A stretch of DNA of 64,000 nt from JANOZM01 sp031429355. Lineage in GTDB: Bacteria; Pseudomonadota; Gammaproteobacteria; Burkholderiales; Burkholderiaceae_E. A program made the translations under genes and the position numbers. The DNA lies in assembly GCA_031429355.1 (NCBI GenBank), contig JANOZM010000014.1:310001-374000 (forward strand). Reading direction: 5' to 3'. Shown piece by piece: positions 7,989 to 16,562 of the stretch. Every line of letters starts with the position of its first letter. Within the stretch, counting starts at the first letter, position 1. The notes beneath the pieces were generated by a model. It worked only from the letters and a program-made list of their open reading frames with translations, had not been told where the DNA came from and did no database searches.

Positions 7989-9776
7989 TTAAAACAGTTC
8001 AGCTTCTAACGACATTAACGATTGTGCACCAGAACGCGCGGTTCGCATCAACGAAGCGGTTTCTGGCAGTAAACGTGCAAAGTAAAACCGTGCAGTCGCT
8101 AGTTTGGCGACATAAAACTTATCGCCGGTAGCCGCTTTTTCTAACGCTAACTTTGCCATACGCGCCCAGAAGTATCCGTATACAAAATGCCCAACCACGC
8201 GCAAATAATCGACTGCAGCTGCACCGGCTTCGTCTTGGTTCTGGAAGGCTTTCATTCCAATTTCCATAGTGAATTTTTCAATTTTTCCAGCTAATTCAGC
8301 TAGCGGATTGATAAACTCGGCCATCGCATCGTTAGTGCCTTCGGCTTCAATTAAGTCTTGCACTAATTTACCAAATTTGCGGAACTTAGCCCCGTTGTCG
8401 CCTAATACTTTGCGACCTAACAAATCGAGCGATTGAATTGTGTTGGTGCCTTCATAAATCATGTTGATTCGCGCATCACGTACATATTGCTCCATGCCCC
8501 ATTCGCGAATATAGCCGTGCCCACCAAAAATTTGCATCGCCATATTGGTCGCTTCAAAAGCGTTATCGGTCACAAACGCTTTAACAACCGGCGTGAGTAA
8601 TGACAGCATATCTTCGGCATCTTTACGTACGGCTTCATCGGGATGCGAATGCATAATGTCCGCTTGCAATGCTAGCCAAGTAGCGAAGGCACGGCCGCCT
8701 TCACAATAAGCGCGCTGCGTTAACAACATACGACGCACATCAGGGTGATGAATAATAGAGTCAGCTGGCTTGTCCGGATTTTTCACACCACTAAGCGAAC
8801 GACTTTGAATACGATCTTTCGCATAGGCTGCTGAATTTTGATACGCCACTTCCATTAGCCCTTGCGATTGCATGCCAACACCGATGCGTGCCGCGTTCAT
8901 CATTACAAACATCGCTTGCAGACCTTTGTTAGGTTGCCCTACTAACCAACCATAAGCGCCATCCAAATTCATGACACAAGTTGAGTTGCCATGGATACCC
9001 ATTTTTTCTTCAATACGAGCGCACTTAATACCGTTACGCGCACCTAAAGTGCCATCGGCATTGGGTACAAATTTAGGCACGATATACAGCGAAATACCTT
9101 TAGTTCCTGGGGGAGCATCGGGGGTACGCGCCAGCACCAAATGAATGATGTTCTCGGCCATGTCATGCTCGCCCGAAGATATAAATATTTTCGTGCCGGT
9201 AATTTTAAAACTGCCATCAGCCTGTGGCTCAGATTTAGTGCGCAACATGCCTAAATCGGTGCCGCAATGCGGCTCGGTTAGACACATTGTGCCGGTCCAT
9301 TGACCAGATACCAATTTAGTTAAGTACAACGCTTTTTGCTCAGGCGTTCCATGCGCATGCAGACAATCGTAAGCACCGTGCGTTAGGCCAGGATACATAG
9401 TCCAAGCCTGGTTTGCCGAGTTCATCATTTCTTGAAACATCATGCCAACCACAGCAGGCAAACCTTGGCCGCCATACTCTGGGTCGCAAGTCAACGTGGG
9501 CCAACCGGCCTCTTTAAACTGCTCCCACGCTTCTTTAAAGCCTTTTGGCGTACGTACTACGCCATCGCCTTCGTAATGACAGCCTTCTTCGTCACCAGAA
9601 CGGTTGATTGGGAATAAAACTTCCGAGCAAAACTTGCCACCTTCTTCAAGCACCTGATCGATTAATTCACGGTTGGTATCAGCATGCTCGGGCAATTGCT
9701 TTAAGTGTTCTTCGGTATTGAGTAACTCGTGCAAAACAAACTGCATGTCGCGAACTGGAGCGATGTATTGAGCCAT
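7989..9776 (-). CDS. acyl-CoA dehydrogenase (FadE-like, long form)
   Basis: The 595-residue flavoprotein is longer than classical 380-residue acyl-CoA dehydrogenases and has the extra C-terminal domain of the AcdB/FadE5-like group. Visible signatures are MCLTEPHCGTDLG (FAD/substrate contact), IFGGHGYIREWGMEQYVRDAR, and MIYEGTNTIQSLDLLGRK, where the Glu of YEGTN is the expected catalytic base. It oxidises acyl-CoA to trans-2-enoyl-CoA and passes electrons to ETF. The start ATG directly abuts the stop of the upstream TetR gene (TAAATG), so the two are coupled. It supplies the first step for the FadN-like enzyme and thiolase downstream. Confidence 0.92.
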   Translation of the reverse strand: MAQYIAPVRDMQFVLHELLNTEEHLKQLPEHADTNRELIDQVLEEGGKFCSEVLFPINRSGDEEGCHYEGDGVVRTPKGFKEAWEQFKEAGWPTLTCDPEYGGQGLPAVVGMMFQEMMNSANQAWTMYPGLTHGAYDCLHAHGTPEQKALYLTKLVSGQWTGTMCLTEPHCGTDLGMLRTKSEPQADGSFKITGTKIFISSGEHDMAENIIHLVLARTPDAPPGTKGISLYIVPKFVPNADGTLGARNGIKCARIEEKMGIHGNSTCVMNLDGAYGWLVGQPNKGLQAMFVMMNAARIGVGMQSQGLMEVAYQNSAAYAKDRIQSRSLSGVKNPDKPADSIIHHPDVRRMLLTQRAYCEGGRAFATWLALQADIMHSHPDEAVRKDAEDMLSLLTPVVKAFVTDNAFEATNMAMQIFGGHGYIREWGMEQYVRDARINMIYEGTNTIQSLDLLGRKVLGDNGAKFRKFGKLVQDLIEAEGTNDAMAEFINPLAELAGKIEKFTMEIGMKAFQNQDEAGAAAVDYLRVVGHFVYGYFWARMAKLALEKAATGDKFYVAKLATARFYFARLLPETASLMRTARSGAQSLMSLEAELF

Positions 9777-10457
9777 TTATGCGGCCTTTCTTGAAATATC
9801 GTCGGAGAGATTATTGTTGTTAGAACTAGCAGCGCCATTACTTTGGTCTGCCTTTAAAAGATTGTTTGGTGAAGGTTGGTACGAGTCCAATAGACGGCGA
9901 ATTGAACGCTCGGCGCGGCCGACTACATTGGCCGATTGCAATAAGCGGCCATCGTGATGTAAAACTAAAATTACGCCGTAAATTTCAAACACCAATTGTT
10001 CGGCGTCGGTGTCGGCGCGTAGGTGCCCCATTTCTATTGCTTGGGTAATTGCGCGACTCATTTCACGCTGCCATGAATGGACCATGCCTACCAAGGTTTC
10101 ACGGACAGCCCCAGGTCGTGCGTCGTATTCAGTTGCACCAGAGATCCAAATGCAGCCGTCGGTTGCCTCACGGGCCGACAGCTCTAGCCACGCATCGACA
10201 ATGGCCTGCAAACGCGGCAATCCACGTGGTTGCTTGAGATTGGCGATTAAAGAGTGGTCAATGAAACGCTGCTCGTAGGCTTTTAATAACGCAATCTGCA
10301 AGTCTTCACGTGAACCAAAATGGGAAAACACGCCGCTTTTGGACATCCCGATCGATTCGGCAAGTGACCCAATCGTGATGCCTTCTAAGCCATCGCGAGC
10401 GGCAATAGCCAGACCGGCATCAATAATCGCGTTTTTGGTTGCATCACCTTTGCGCAT
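9777..10457 (-). CDS. TetR/AcrR family transcriptional regulator
   Basis: The 226-residue protein has an N-terminal TetR helix-turn-helix at residues about 24-50 (ITIGSLAESIGMSKSGVFSHF, then GSREDL) and a C-terminal ligand-binding half. It has a good ribosome site (AGGAAG before ATG). As first gene of the beta-oxidation cluster, immediately before acyl-CoA dehydrogenase, it probably represses its own operon and responds to acyl-CoA or fatty acids, as other TetR regulators of fad genes do. The last 40 residues are low-complexity, Asn/Ser rich. I could not pick out a convincing operator palindrome in the 257-bp upstream region. Confidence 0.88.
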   Translation of the reverse strand: MRKGDATKNAIIDAGLAIAARDGLEGITIGSLAESIGMSKSGVFSHFGSREDLQIALLKAYEQRFIDHSLIANLKQPRGLPRLQAIVDAWLELSAREATDGCIWISGATEYDARPGAVRETLVGMVHSWQREMSRAITQAIEMGHLRADTDAEQLVFEIYGVILVLHHDGRLLQSANVVGRAERSIRRLLDSYQPSPNNLLKADQSNGAASSNNNNLSDDISRKAA

Positions 10458-10714
10458 TTGGTTCTTCCTGTTTTAAGGTTGGAAATGAACTGGGATTTCA
10501 TTTGGATAAATCTCGCAACAGAATTGGGCAAAAACCGCCTTGACTGCGAAATACATCCGAACGGTCGTACTATTCCAAAACTCATCGGTCTGTGTCAACT
10601 GCGAAAGTCCGAATCTCCCGCCTTTTAGGAGACCCGCTCTAATGGTGCAACGCAACAACGAGTCAAAAAGGTACACTCAAGTCTAATTTAATCAATACGA
10701 ACCGGTCACACGAC

Positions 10715-11470
10715 ATGCGCCCCAATCCATTAAAAACACTCTTTTCTCAAGGCAAAACAGCGTATGTTGCTTGGCAACAAGTGCCAGCGCCGTTAATGGG
10801 TGAGCTGTTAGGGCATACCGGGGTTGATGGCGTTTGCTTAGATTTGCAGCACAGCCCTATTTTTGTTGAGCAAGCGGTTGGCATCATGCAAGCTATTAGC
10901 GCTACCCCAGCCACGCCGCTGGTGCGCGTGTCATCAAATACTTTTGCAGAGATTAATCGCGTGCTCGATAACGGCGCGTACGGCGTAATCGCCCCGCTTA
11001 TTAATACGCCCGAAGATGCACATGAATTCATGCGCGCTTGCCTATATCCACCGCTTGGTGAGCGCAGTTGGGGTGCGCCACGTGGGTTGATGTACGGCGG
11101 CGATGACTATTTTCAACATGCCAATGACACCATTTTAAAACTGGCGATGATTGAAACTAAGCTGGGCATGAACAACCTCGAAGCCATTTTGGCAACTCCG
11201 GGGTTAGATGGTATTTTTATTGGGCCAGCCGATTTAAGCATTTCACTAATTGGCAACCCCGCAATTGATTTTGCTAAGGGGCCGTTAGCTGATGCTTTAT
11301 TTCATATTCGAGCGGTGAGCAAAAAAATGAATAAGTATGCGGGTGTGTTTTGCCCTGGGCTGCCAATGGCTACCGCTATGAAAGATTTGGGTTACGACAT
11401 GGTGGTGGTGGGGCCGGATTCTTCATGTGTGAAAAATGAAATTGCGGCTCGGGTAAAAGCACTGCGCTAA
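10715..11470 (+). CDS. HpcH/HpaI-family aldolase/citrate lyase
   Basis: This 251-residue class II aldolase of the HpaI family shows CLDLQHSP (metal site region), YPPLGERSWG, MIETKLGMNNLEAIL and IFIGPADLS, the conserved landmarks of the group. Such enzymes cleave or form 2-keto-hydroxy acids such as 4-hydroxy-2-oxo-heptanedioate or 2-keto-3-deoxy-rhamnonate, with pyruvate as one product. The exact substrate cannot be read from sequence. The gene is divergent from the TetR gene and appears monocistronic. No strong ribosome site precedes ATG 10715. Confidence 0.87.
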   Translation: MRPNPLKTLFSQGKTAYVAWQQVPAPLMGELLGHTGVDGVCLDLQHSPIFVEQAVGIMQAISATPATPLVRVSSNTFAEINRVLDNGAYGVIAPLINTPEDAHEFMRACLYPPLGERSWGAPRGLMYGGDDYFQHANDTILKLAMIETKLGMNNLEAILATPGLDGIFIGPADLSISLIGNPAIDFAKGPLADALFHIRAVSKKMNKYAGVFCPGLPMATAMKDLGYDMVVVGPDSSCVKNEIAARVKALR

Positions 11471-11483
11471 GCGTAACAAATAG

Positions 11484-11990
11484 CTATTGCTGTGCCCACC
11501 GAATTAGCGCCTCTAACTCGGGGTAAATTGGCATTGATTGATTAACATCGTATCGTCCAGCATCAATGAAATTGATTGCTCGACGGCACGCGTCGAATTG
11601 ATCTGGATGATCTAGTAAGGTTTTTAAAATTGCACTTGCGCCGGTTTGAACCGCAATAGTCAGCTCGCGCATAATTTTTTCGCGCCCTGCAACACCACCA
11701 GCGACTTCGGCTTCAGCAAGCCGAGCATCTAAGTACTTTTGCATTGCCAGTAAATATTTGGCGTTACGTTGCTGCCAAACATTCACAAATGCTTGGGGAG
11801 TTTCGTTTCTACCAATTGGGACTAGGCAATCGCGCCCCAATCGCCCGACCACAAAGTTTGCGGTACCTAGAAATGCAATTGAAGCGTCGCGAGATTCTGA
11901 TGTCACCGATATTGTTTGGGCCACTGCAGGAAGGGTTGAAATCGCGCAAACCGCGAGGCAAAGTTGAGTAAAAAATTTTGTTATGAACAC
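11484..11990 (-). CDS. secreted protein of unknown function
   Basis: A 168-residue product with a likely signal peptide (MFITKFFTQLCLAVCAISTL, cleavage after AVA near residue 24). The mature part is largely helical in appearance, has two cysteines (in RDCLVP and DACRRAIN) that could form a disulfide, and ends EALIRWAQQ. I recognise no domain. The start codon is GTG at 11990. It converges with the aldolase gene, 13 bp apart. Confidence 0.6.
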   Translation of the reverse strand: MFITKFFTQLCLAVCAISTLPAVAQTISVTSESRDASIAFLGTANFVVGRLGRDCLVPIGRNETPQAFVNVWQQRNAKYLLAMQKYLDARLAEAEVAGGVAGREKIMRELTIAVQTGASAILKTLLDHPDQFDACRRAINFIDAGRYDVNQSMPIYPELEALIRWAQQ

Positions 11991-12446
11991 CGGATCAAAT
12001 GCTCCGCTAAGTTTACTTATTAATTGGCCAATTGTACCCGAGTCAATTTTTTGATTGCAACCCGAGTGAGTCGAAATTATTCATCAATCGTAAATCTTTG
12101 AACAGCTGGCGAAAGTAAAAAAAACATCGCTACTGTAGCAAAGTAACGCCGGTTTGTATTTACAAGCCACTCATAATTGCGGCATCAAAAACTTATGTAA
12201 ACATCAGCTGATAATGATGATCAATTTCGCCGTTATTACCAATACCCACAATTCACCTACCTCTCCATTTTGAGGTGAGGCGACAATACTGATCATCAGC
12301 ATTAGATAACGTGTTTATACGTGAGTAAAAATATTAGGTCCCGATGAATGCAAAATTATTAACATTCTCGAGGATTGCATGGTCTTAGCTTGTTAAACTT
12401 AATATTTGGCAATCGGTACGGTAGGTTTCTCACATAAAGGATTGTT
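11991..12446. other. 456-bp intergenic region with inverted repeat
   Basis: I see no coding frame that looks real here. A long-spaced inverted repeat, TGATGATCA near 12215-12223 and TGATCATCA near 12290-12298, encloses a smaller hairpin-forming segment (ACCTC and GAGGT about 12258-12276). A short direct repeat, ACGTG-TTTAT-ACGTG, follows at about 12309-12323. The region should contain the promoter of the sigma-factor operon. Confidence 0.4.
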
Positions 12447-12620
12447 ATGTACTGCGCTTTGCTGTTTGGCCAAGTTCTTGAACTTGCAATACCTAGAAAA
12501 CAAACCTTAATAGCCACTTTATTTTTGTTAGGCTCGAACGTAATGTTCGCCCAATCCGTAAACACACAGGATAAAAAAGGGAGCCGGAGGAATTATTATG
12601 AGTTTATCGATAAACCCTAA
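12447..12620 (+). CDS. small ORF with signal-peptide-like segment before the sigma gene
   Basis: ATG 12447 follows AAAGGA with 5-6 nt spacing and opens a 57-codon frame. Residues 18-36 (basic RKQ, hydrophobic TLIATLFLLG, then VMFAQ) look like a signal peptide or membrane anchor with a possible cleavage after MFA. The tail QSVNTQDKKGSRRNYYEFIDKP is short and polar. The frame ends 23 nt inside the downstream sigma gene and covers that gene's ribosome site, so translating it could couple to sigma synthesis. It may be a real small secreted or membrane peptide, or a regulatory leader ORF. Confidence 0.4.
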   Translation: MYCALLFGQVLELAIPRKQTLIATLFLLGSNVMFAQSVNTQDKKGSRRNYYEFIDKP

Positions 12621-13239
12621 ACTGTCGGCAACGATAGCAGCCAATTACGAGCGTGCTGCCGCTTTGTTAGCAATGATCGCCTCGGGTGGAAAAACAGCTG
12701 ACCACGGCCTGGAGGCGCTATTTAAAATGTACGCTGGCCGGATGCGTGCTTACTTTAAAAAACATCGCCTAAGCGACGAAGATGCTTCAAATTTAATTCA
12801 AGAAACGTTTACTAAAGTCAATCGCTCAGCCCAACAATTTAAAGGCGATTCTAGTCCTAGCGCTTGGATTCGGTCGATTGCGCGCAAATGTATGTTGGAC
12901 CAAATTCGCAGCACCAAAGATAAAGCTAGCATCGACGAATTCGAACCGGATTTTGATGCCATTATGCAATTGCAAAGTACCTGCCAAAGTCAGACCAAAT
13001 TTAACCGCGATGAGGACATTACCGATTGCGTAAGCCGATACTTTAGTATTTTTGTCAAAGATAGCCCAGAGCGTGCCAGTACCCTAGAGCTAGCTGTAAT
13101 TGAAGGATGGACTATGAAGGAATTAGCTGAATTTCTAAAACGCAGCCCCACGGCAACCCGCGAGTACATTTCGCAATGCCGCATAAGATTACGCGAGTAT
13201 TTGCTGCCTTGCGCCGACTTAGTTAGAGGTGAGACATGA
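12598..13239 (+). CDS. ECF-type RNA polymerase sigma factor
   Basis: The 213-residue protein has sigma region 2 at about residues 43-107 (LFKMYAGRMRAYFKK, then LSDEDASNLIQETF, SAWIRSIARKCMLDQIR) and region 4 at about 160-205 (ELAVIEGWTMKELAEFLKR, ATREYISQCRIRLREYL). Regions 1 and 3 are absent, as in ECF sigmas. The ribosome site GCCGGAGGAATTATT is strong. An extra ~40-residue N-terminal helix and a Gln-rich linker set it apart from minimal ECFs. The downstream membrane-protein gene overlaps it as ATGA and is the natural candidate for its anti-sigma or partner. The target regulon is unknown. Confidence 0.82.
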   Translation: MSLSINPKLSATIAANYERAAALLAMIASGGKTADHGLEALFKMYAGRMRAYFKKHRLSDEDASNLIQETFTKVNRSAQQFKGDSSPSAWIRSIARKCMLDQIRSTKDKASIDEFEPDFDAIMQLQSTCQSQTKFNRDEDITDCVSRYFSIFVKDSPERASTLELAVIEGWTMKELAEFLKRSPTATREYISQCRIRLREYLLPCADLVRGET

Positions 13240-13646
13240 GTGATAAGCAGCAAGTTGAGCAAGAGCGCAATAAAAAAGCGGCTTGGTACGATCTTTCGAA
13301 CCCTAGCAGTCGTAACTATGCAATGGCGGCTGCGTTAACGCTTGTGCTGGGTGCCGGTTTAATTTTTGGCCCACCAACCGGTGGCGACGGGTTTGATGAC
13401 CAAGTAATGCGTGGTGCAAAAATAGAAGTTGTTCGCGTTAAAGATGCCAAAGCACGAGGCCAACAATTGGTTGAAGAATTAAAAAAGGCAGGTGCAAAAG
13501 CTAGCTTAAAACAAGCCGCTGGAAAAACCTTTGTAGATGTTGCGTTTGATCGCCCAATAAGCGCAGCAATTACCAAGGTATTTGAAGCCCAAACAATAGG
13601 TGTACCCGAACAAGGTAACTTAAAAATTCAATTGGTTGAACAATGA
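13236..13646 (+). CDS. single-pass membrane protein, candidate sigma partner
   Basis: This 136-residue protein has a charged cytoplasmic N-terminus (about 28 residues), one membrane segment (YAMAAALTLVLGAGLIFG) and a ~90-residue outer domain with alternating helix and strand, ending GNLKIQLVEQ. It is translationally coupled to the sigma gene (ATGA overlap). The topology, cytoplasmic tail / one TM / periplasmic domain, resembles anti-sigma factors, but the cytoplasmic part is too short for a zinc anti-sigma domain and has no HxxxCxxC. I recognise no family. An anti-sigma role is inferred from position only. Confidence 0.6.
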   Translation: MSDKQQVEQERNKKAAWYDLSNPSSRNYAMAAALTLVLGAGLIFGPPTGGDGFDDQVMRGAKIEVVRVKDAKARGQQLVEELKKAGAKASLKQAAGKTFVDVAFDRPISAAITKVFEAQTIGVPEQGNLKIQLVEQ

Positions 13647-13826
13647 AAAAATTAATGAATGTCTTGTTCATTGGCCGACAGACCCCGCATCAATAAAGTG
13701 CTGTCGTGCCAAATCAATTAAGGTATCAGTTCCAGAATTATTCGATCTTTCCTTAAAACTAGGTTTACATTTCCGCCGACGCTAAAATCAGCGTACCCTG
13801 TAGCCCTCAACCCCTAAGGACTCACC

Positions 13827-13973
13827 ATGACGCTCTGCCCAATCGCCCTTGTTACAGGCTGCAAAAAATGTCCAGCGTTTTCGGTTTGTCCTTTAAAGTC
13901 CGTTATTGGTGATACGCCAGCAGCCGGTGAGAGCAAGCCAGATAGTGATAAAGCTTCGAACAAGAAGAAGTAA
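13827..13973 (+). CDS. 48-residue cysteine-rich small protein
   Basis: ATG 13827 is preceded by AAGGA with 6 nt spacing and opens 48 codons ending TAA, followed directly by a strong hairpin terminator. The N-terminal half has four cysteines in the pattern C4-x7-C12-x2-C15-x5-C21 (TGCKKCPAFSVCPLKSVIGD), suited to binding a metal or an iron-sulfur centre; the C-terminal half is Lys/Ser/Asp-rich and disordered. Having its own ribosome site and terminator makes a real gene likely. Function unknown. Confidence 0.6.
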   Translation: MTLCPIALVTGCKKCPAFSVCPLKSVIGDTPAAGESKPDSDKASNKKK

Positions 13974-13981
13974 AGCATAGC

Positions 13982-14017
13982 AATCGGTCGACGCTGAACT
14001 TACAGCGTCGACCGATT
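13982..14017 (+). terminator. perfect 15-bp hairpin terminator
   Basis: AATCGGTCGACGCTG (13982-13996) pairs perfectly with CAGCGTCGACCGATT (14003-14017) across a 6-nt loop; the sequence after it is AT-rich (TAATAAGTATTTT). It follows the Cys-rich gene by 8 bp and precedes the GTPase gene. Confidence 0.75.
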
Positions 14018-14058
14018 TAATAAGTATTTTAGTAACGTAACAATGAAAAAGTAGTTCA

Positions 14059-15000
14059 ATGGCAATTCAATGGTTTCCTGGGCATATGCATGCCACGCGC
14101 AAGGCAATTGCGGCGCGTATTAAAGAAATTGATGTGGTGATCGAGCTGCTAGACGCTCGTTTGCCCGGTTCGAGTTCTAGCCCCATGTTGGCCGAGCTCA
14201 CTGCGGGCAAACCGGCACTGAAAATTTTAAATAAACAAGATTTGGCTGACCCAGCTCGCACGGCTTTGTGGTTAGCGCACTTTAATGACCAACCTGCAAC
14301 CCGCGCAATTGGCATGTCGGCGGGCGACCCGACACCGGCTAAAATGTTAATTCAAGCTTCATGCGAGTTAGCTCCTAATCGTCGCCAAATTGGCAAGCCC
14401 ATGCGAGTGCTAATGTGCGGTGTGCCTAACGTGGGTAAATCGACTTTAATCAACACCATGCTGGGCCGCAAGACCGCAAAAACGGGTGATGAAGCCGGTG
14501 TTACTAAAGTCGAGCAACGGTTCTCTTTAGATCACGACTTTTATTTGTTTGATACACCCGGCATCTTGTGGCCACGGATTACCTCGCCGCAAATTGGTTT
14601 TAATTTAGCCGCCAGTGGTGCAGTCGGGCGCAACGCGTTTGATGAGCCCGAAGTGGCGGTAGAGTTGTTGGCGATTTTAAAAACTGATTACCCAGCACTT
14701 TTGGCAACGCGCTACGATTTAGAAGATGTTGCTAACCGCACTGACGAAGATTTGCTTGAAGCCATTGGCCGCCGCCGTGGCGCAATTAAAGCGGGCAAAA
14801 TGATTAGTTTCCAAAAGGCGGCCGAAATGGTGATTTACGATTTTCGCCAAGCCGCGATGGGCCGCATTACTTTAGAAACCCCCGAGCAATATTTGCAATG
14901 GTTAAAAGACGGTCTAGAGAAAGACGCCGAACGTACCGAGCGCAAAGCGCAATACGCAGCGGATCGCAAAAAAAGTTTTAAGCGCGAGAAAACAGTTTGA
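14059..15000 (+). CDS. rbgA: ribosome biogenesis GTPase YlqF/RbgA
   Basis: The 313-residue protein is a circularly permuted GTPase: G4 NKQDLAD (58-64) and the G5-like SAGD come before G1 GVPNVGKST (121-129), G2 Thr (149) and G3 DTPG (165-168). The N-terminal WFPGHMHATRKAI is the hallmark of RbgA/YlqF, which acts in late assembly of the 50S ribosomal subunit. The length fits the family. Its TGA overlaps the start of the helicase gene (TTGA), so the two RNA/ribosome-related genes are translationally coupled. Confidence 0.92.
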   Translation: MAIQWFPGHMHATRKAIAARIKEIDVVIELLDARLPGSSSSPMLAELTAGKPALKILNKQDLADPARTALWLAHFNDQPATRAIGMSAGDPTPAKMLIQASCELAPNRRQIGKPMRVLMCGVPNVGKSTLINTMLGRKTAKTGDEAGVTKVEQRFSLDHDFYLFDTPGILWPRITSPQIGFNLAASGAVGRNAFDEPEVAVELLAILKTDYPALLATRYDLEDVANRTDEDLLEAIGRRRGAIKAGKMISFQKAAEMVIYDFRQAAMGRITLETPEQYLQWLKDGLEKDAERTERKAQYAADRKKSFKREKTV

Positions 15001-16208
15001 ACTTTTCTGACCTAGAACTCGATCGCCATTTATGCGAAGCAGCAATGCAGCTGGGCTTTATAGAACCGTCTGCAATTCAGCAGCAAACGATTCCTAATAT
15101 TTTAAAGCGGCGCGATTTGTTGGCCCTTGCACCAACTGGTTCGGGTAAAACCGCAGCCTATGCGCTACCCATTGTGCAGCTAGGCAAACGCAGCATAGTG
15201 CTGGTGCCCACGCGTGAATTGGCGACGCAAGTCGGCAAAGTGTTTACACAATTGTGTCGCCTACTAAACGATCCTGCAAAAATTGTAGTCGCTATTGGTG
15301 GCCTTTCGATTAACCCGCAAATGATGCAATTGCGCGGCGGTGCTGATGTATTAATTGCAACCCCCGGTCGCCTATTAGATTTAGCGCAGCATAACGCGGT
15401 GCGTTTAAACGAATTCGAAATTGTGGTGCTAGACGAAGCCGACCGTTTGTTGTCGTTAGGCTTTGCTGATGAATTGAATGCCATTGCAAAACAGTTGCTT
15501 AAACAACGGCAAACATTAATGTTCTCGGCTACGTTTGAGGACAAAGTAAAAACGCTAGCCGAGAGCCTACTTCGCAACCCGTTGCGATTGGAAGTGTTAG
15601 CGAAAGGTATCGACAAACCTGACATTACACAGCGCGCAATTTGCGTTGATGACAAACGCCGCACGCAATTGTTGGCCCATTTAATCAAACAAGGTCAGCT
15701 GGTTAAAAATATTGGCAACGCTACCGACCACCCTGTCACTTCACAGGAGCCAACCGAGCAATCGGGCGAGCATCCTTGGCATAGTGTTTTGGTATTTGTC
15801 GCCAGCAAATACGGCGCAAGCCATGTAGCCGAAAAACTAACGCGACAAAAAATAAAAGCCCAAGCGTTTCATGGTGACTTAAGCCAAGGCGCACGTACCC
15901 AGGCGCTAGACGATTTTAAACACCGCCGTTGCGATGTATTAGTCACGACCGATTTAGCAGCGCGCGGTTTAGACATTAAAGATTTGCCCGTTGTCATTAA
16001 CTACGACTTACCGCGCTCGGCCAACGACTATACCCATCGCATTGGGCGTACAGGTCGTGCGGGTGCTCGGGGGTTGGCTATTAATTTTGTGATGCCCGAG
16101 CAAGCCAGTCACTTTAAGTTAATTGAAAAACGCAACCAGTTTAAAGTCGAGCGAGAAAACGTTGCGGGGTTTGAAGTGGCGGGGTTTGAGACATTGGGTA
16201 ATGTTTGA
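14997..16208 (+). CDS. DEAD-box ATP-dependent RNA helicase
   Basis: This 403-residue protein carries the full DEAD-box set: Q motif region (F21 to Q28), Walker A APTGSGKT (45-52), PTREL (71-75), GG and TPGR (about 101 and 122), DEAD (146-149), SAT (177-179) and HRIGRTGRAG in the second RecA domain. It resembles the RhlE/SrmB type that remodels structured RNA or ribosome precursors. An unusual polar insert (about residues 240-260, TDHPVTSQEPTEQSGE) lies between the two RecA domains. TTG is the start codon, overlapping the stop of rbgA, which supports a role in ribosome assembly. Confidence 0.92.
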   Translation: MNFSDLELDRHLCEAAMQLGFIEPSAIQQQTIPNILKRRDLLALAPTGSGKTAAYALPIVQLGKRSIVLVPTRELATQVGKVFTQLCRLLNDPAKIVVAIGGLSINPQMMQLRGGADVLIATPGRLLDLAQHNAVRLNEFEIVVLDEADRLLSLGFADELNAIAKQLLKQRQTLMFSATFEDKVKTLAESLLRNPLRLEVLAKGIDKPDITQRAICVDDKRRTQLLAHLIKQGQLVKNIGNATDHPVTSQEPTEQSGEHPWHSVLVFVASKYGASHVAEKLTRQKIKAQAFHGDLSQGARTQALDDFKHRRCDVLVTTDLAARGLDIKDLPVVINYDLPRSANDYTHRIGRTGRAGARGLAINFVMPEQASHFKLIEKRNQFKVERENVAGFEVAGFETLGNV

Positions 16209-16562
16209 ATTGATTCATGTAACAATTTCGCTAGCCGTAAGGAAGAGACGGCGGGCAAGCCACAAGTCAATGCGCGGATGCCATAAACCGTACCTCGAAT
16301 TTTGTCGATAGTTCCGATAGGTTTTTATTGAGCGTCCAAAGTGTTGGCGAGGCAGAACACGCACAAATATGTTGAAAGTTTCGCGATTTAATTAGCGCTA
16401 GAACCAAGGCCAAGACGGTATTTTAGTGATTCTGTACAGTGCACAAAGCCGTGCAGCCAATGATTTGTTTTTTTGAGCGAAGCTGGTTCATTTTTACTAT
16501 TGTGTCGACTGGATATCATTTAATAAGTATGCTTTCGAAAAAATCAACTATTAACTTTCTGC
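16209..16562. other. 354-bp intergenic region
   Basis: I see no credible gene, RNA gene or strong hairpin. A 5-bp stem (TGCAC/GTGCA near 16439-16454) is followed at some distance by a T tract and could weakly terminate the helicase transcript. The promoter for the DUF898 gene must lie in the right part. Confidence 0.4.

Noticed and set aside
12359..12565. A 68-codon minus-strand frame in the sigma-factor upstream region
   Set aside because: No ribosome site and no sensible composition; it is antisense to the better-supported 57-codon plus-strand ORF.
13643..13696. A 17-codon frame (ATG overlapping the stop of the membrane-protein gene as ATGA, MKKLMNVLFIG...)
   Set aside because: The overlap and start look gene-like, but the frame ends after 17 codons with no terminator or known motif; it is at most a remnant.
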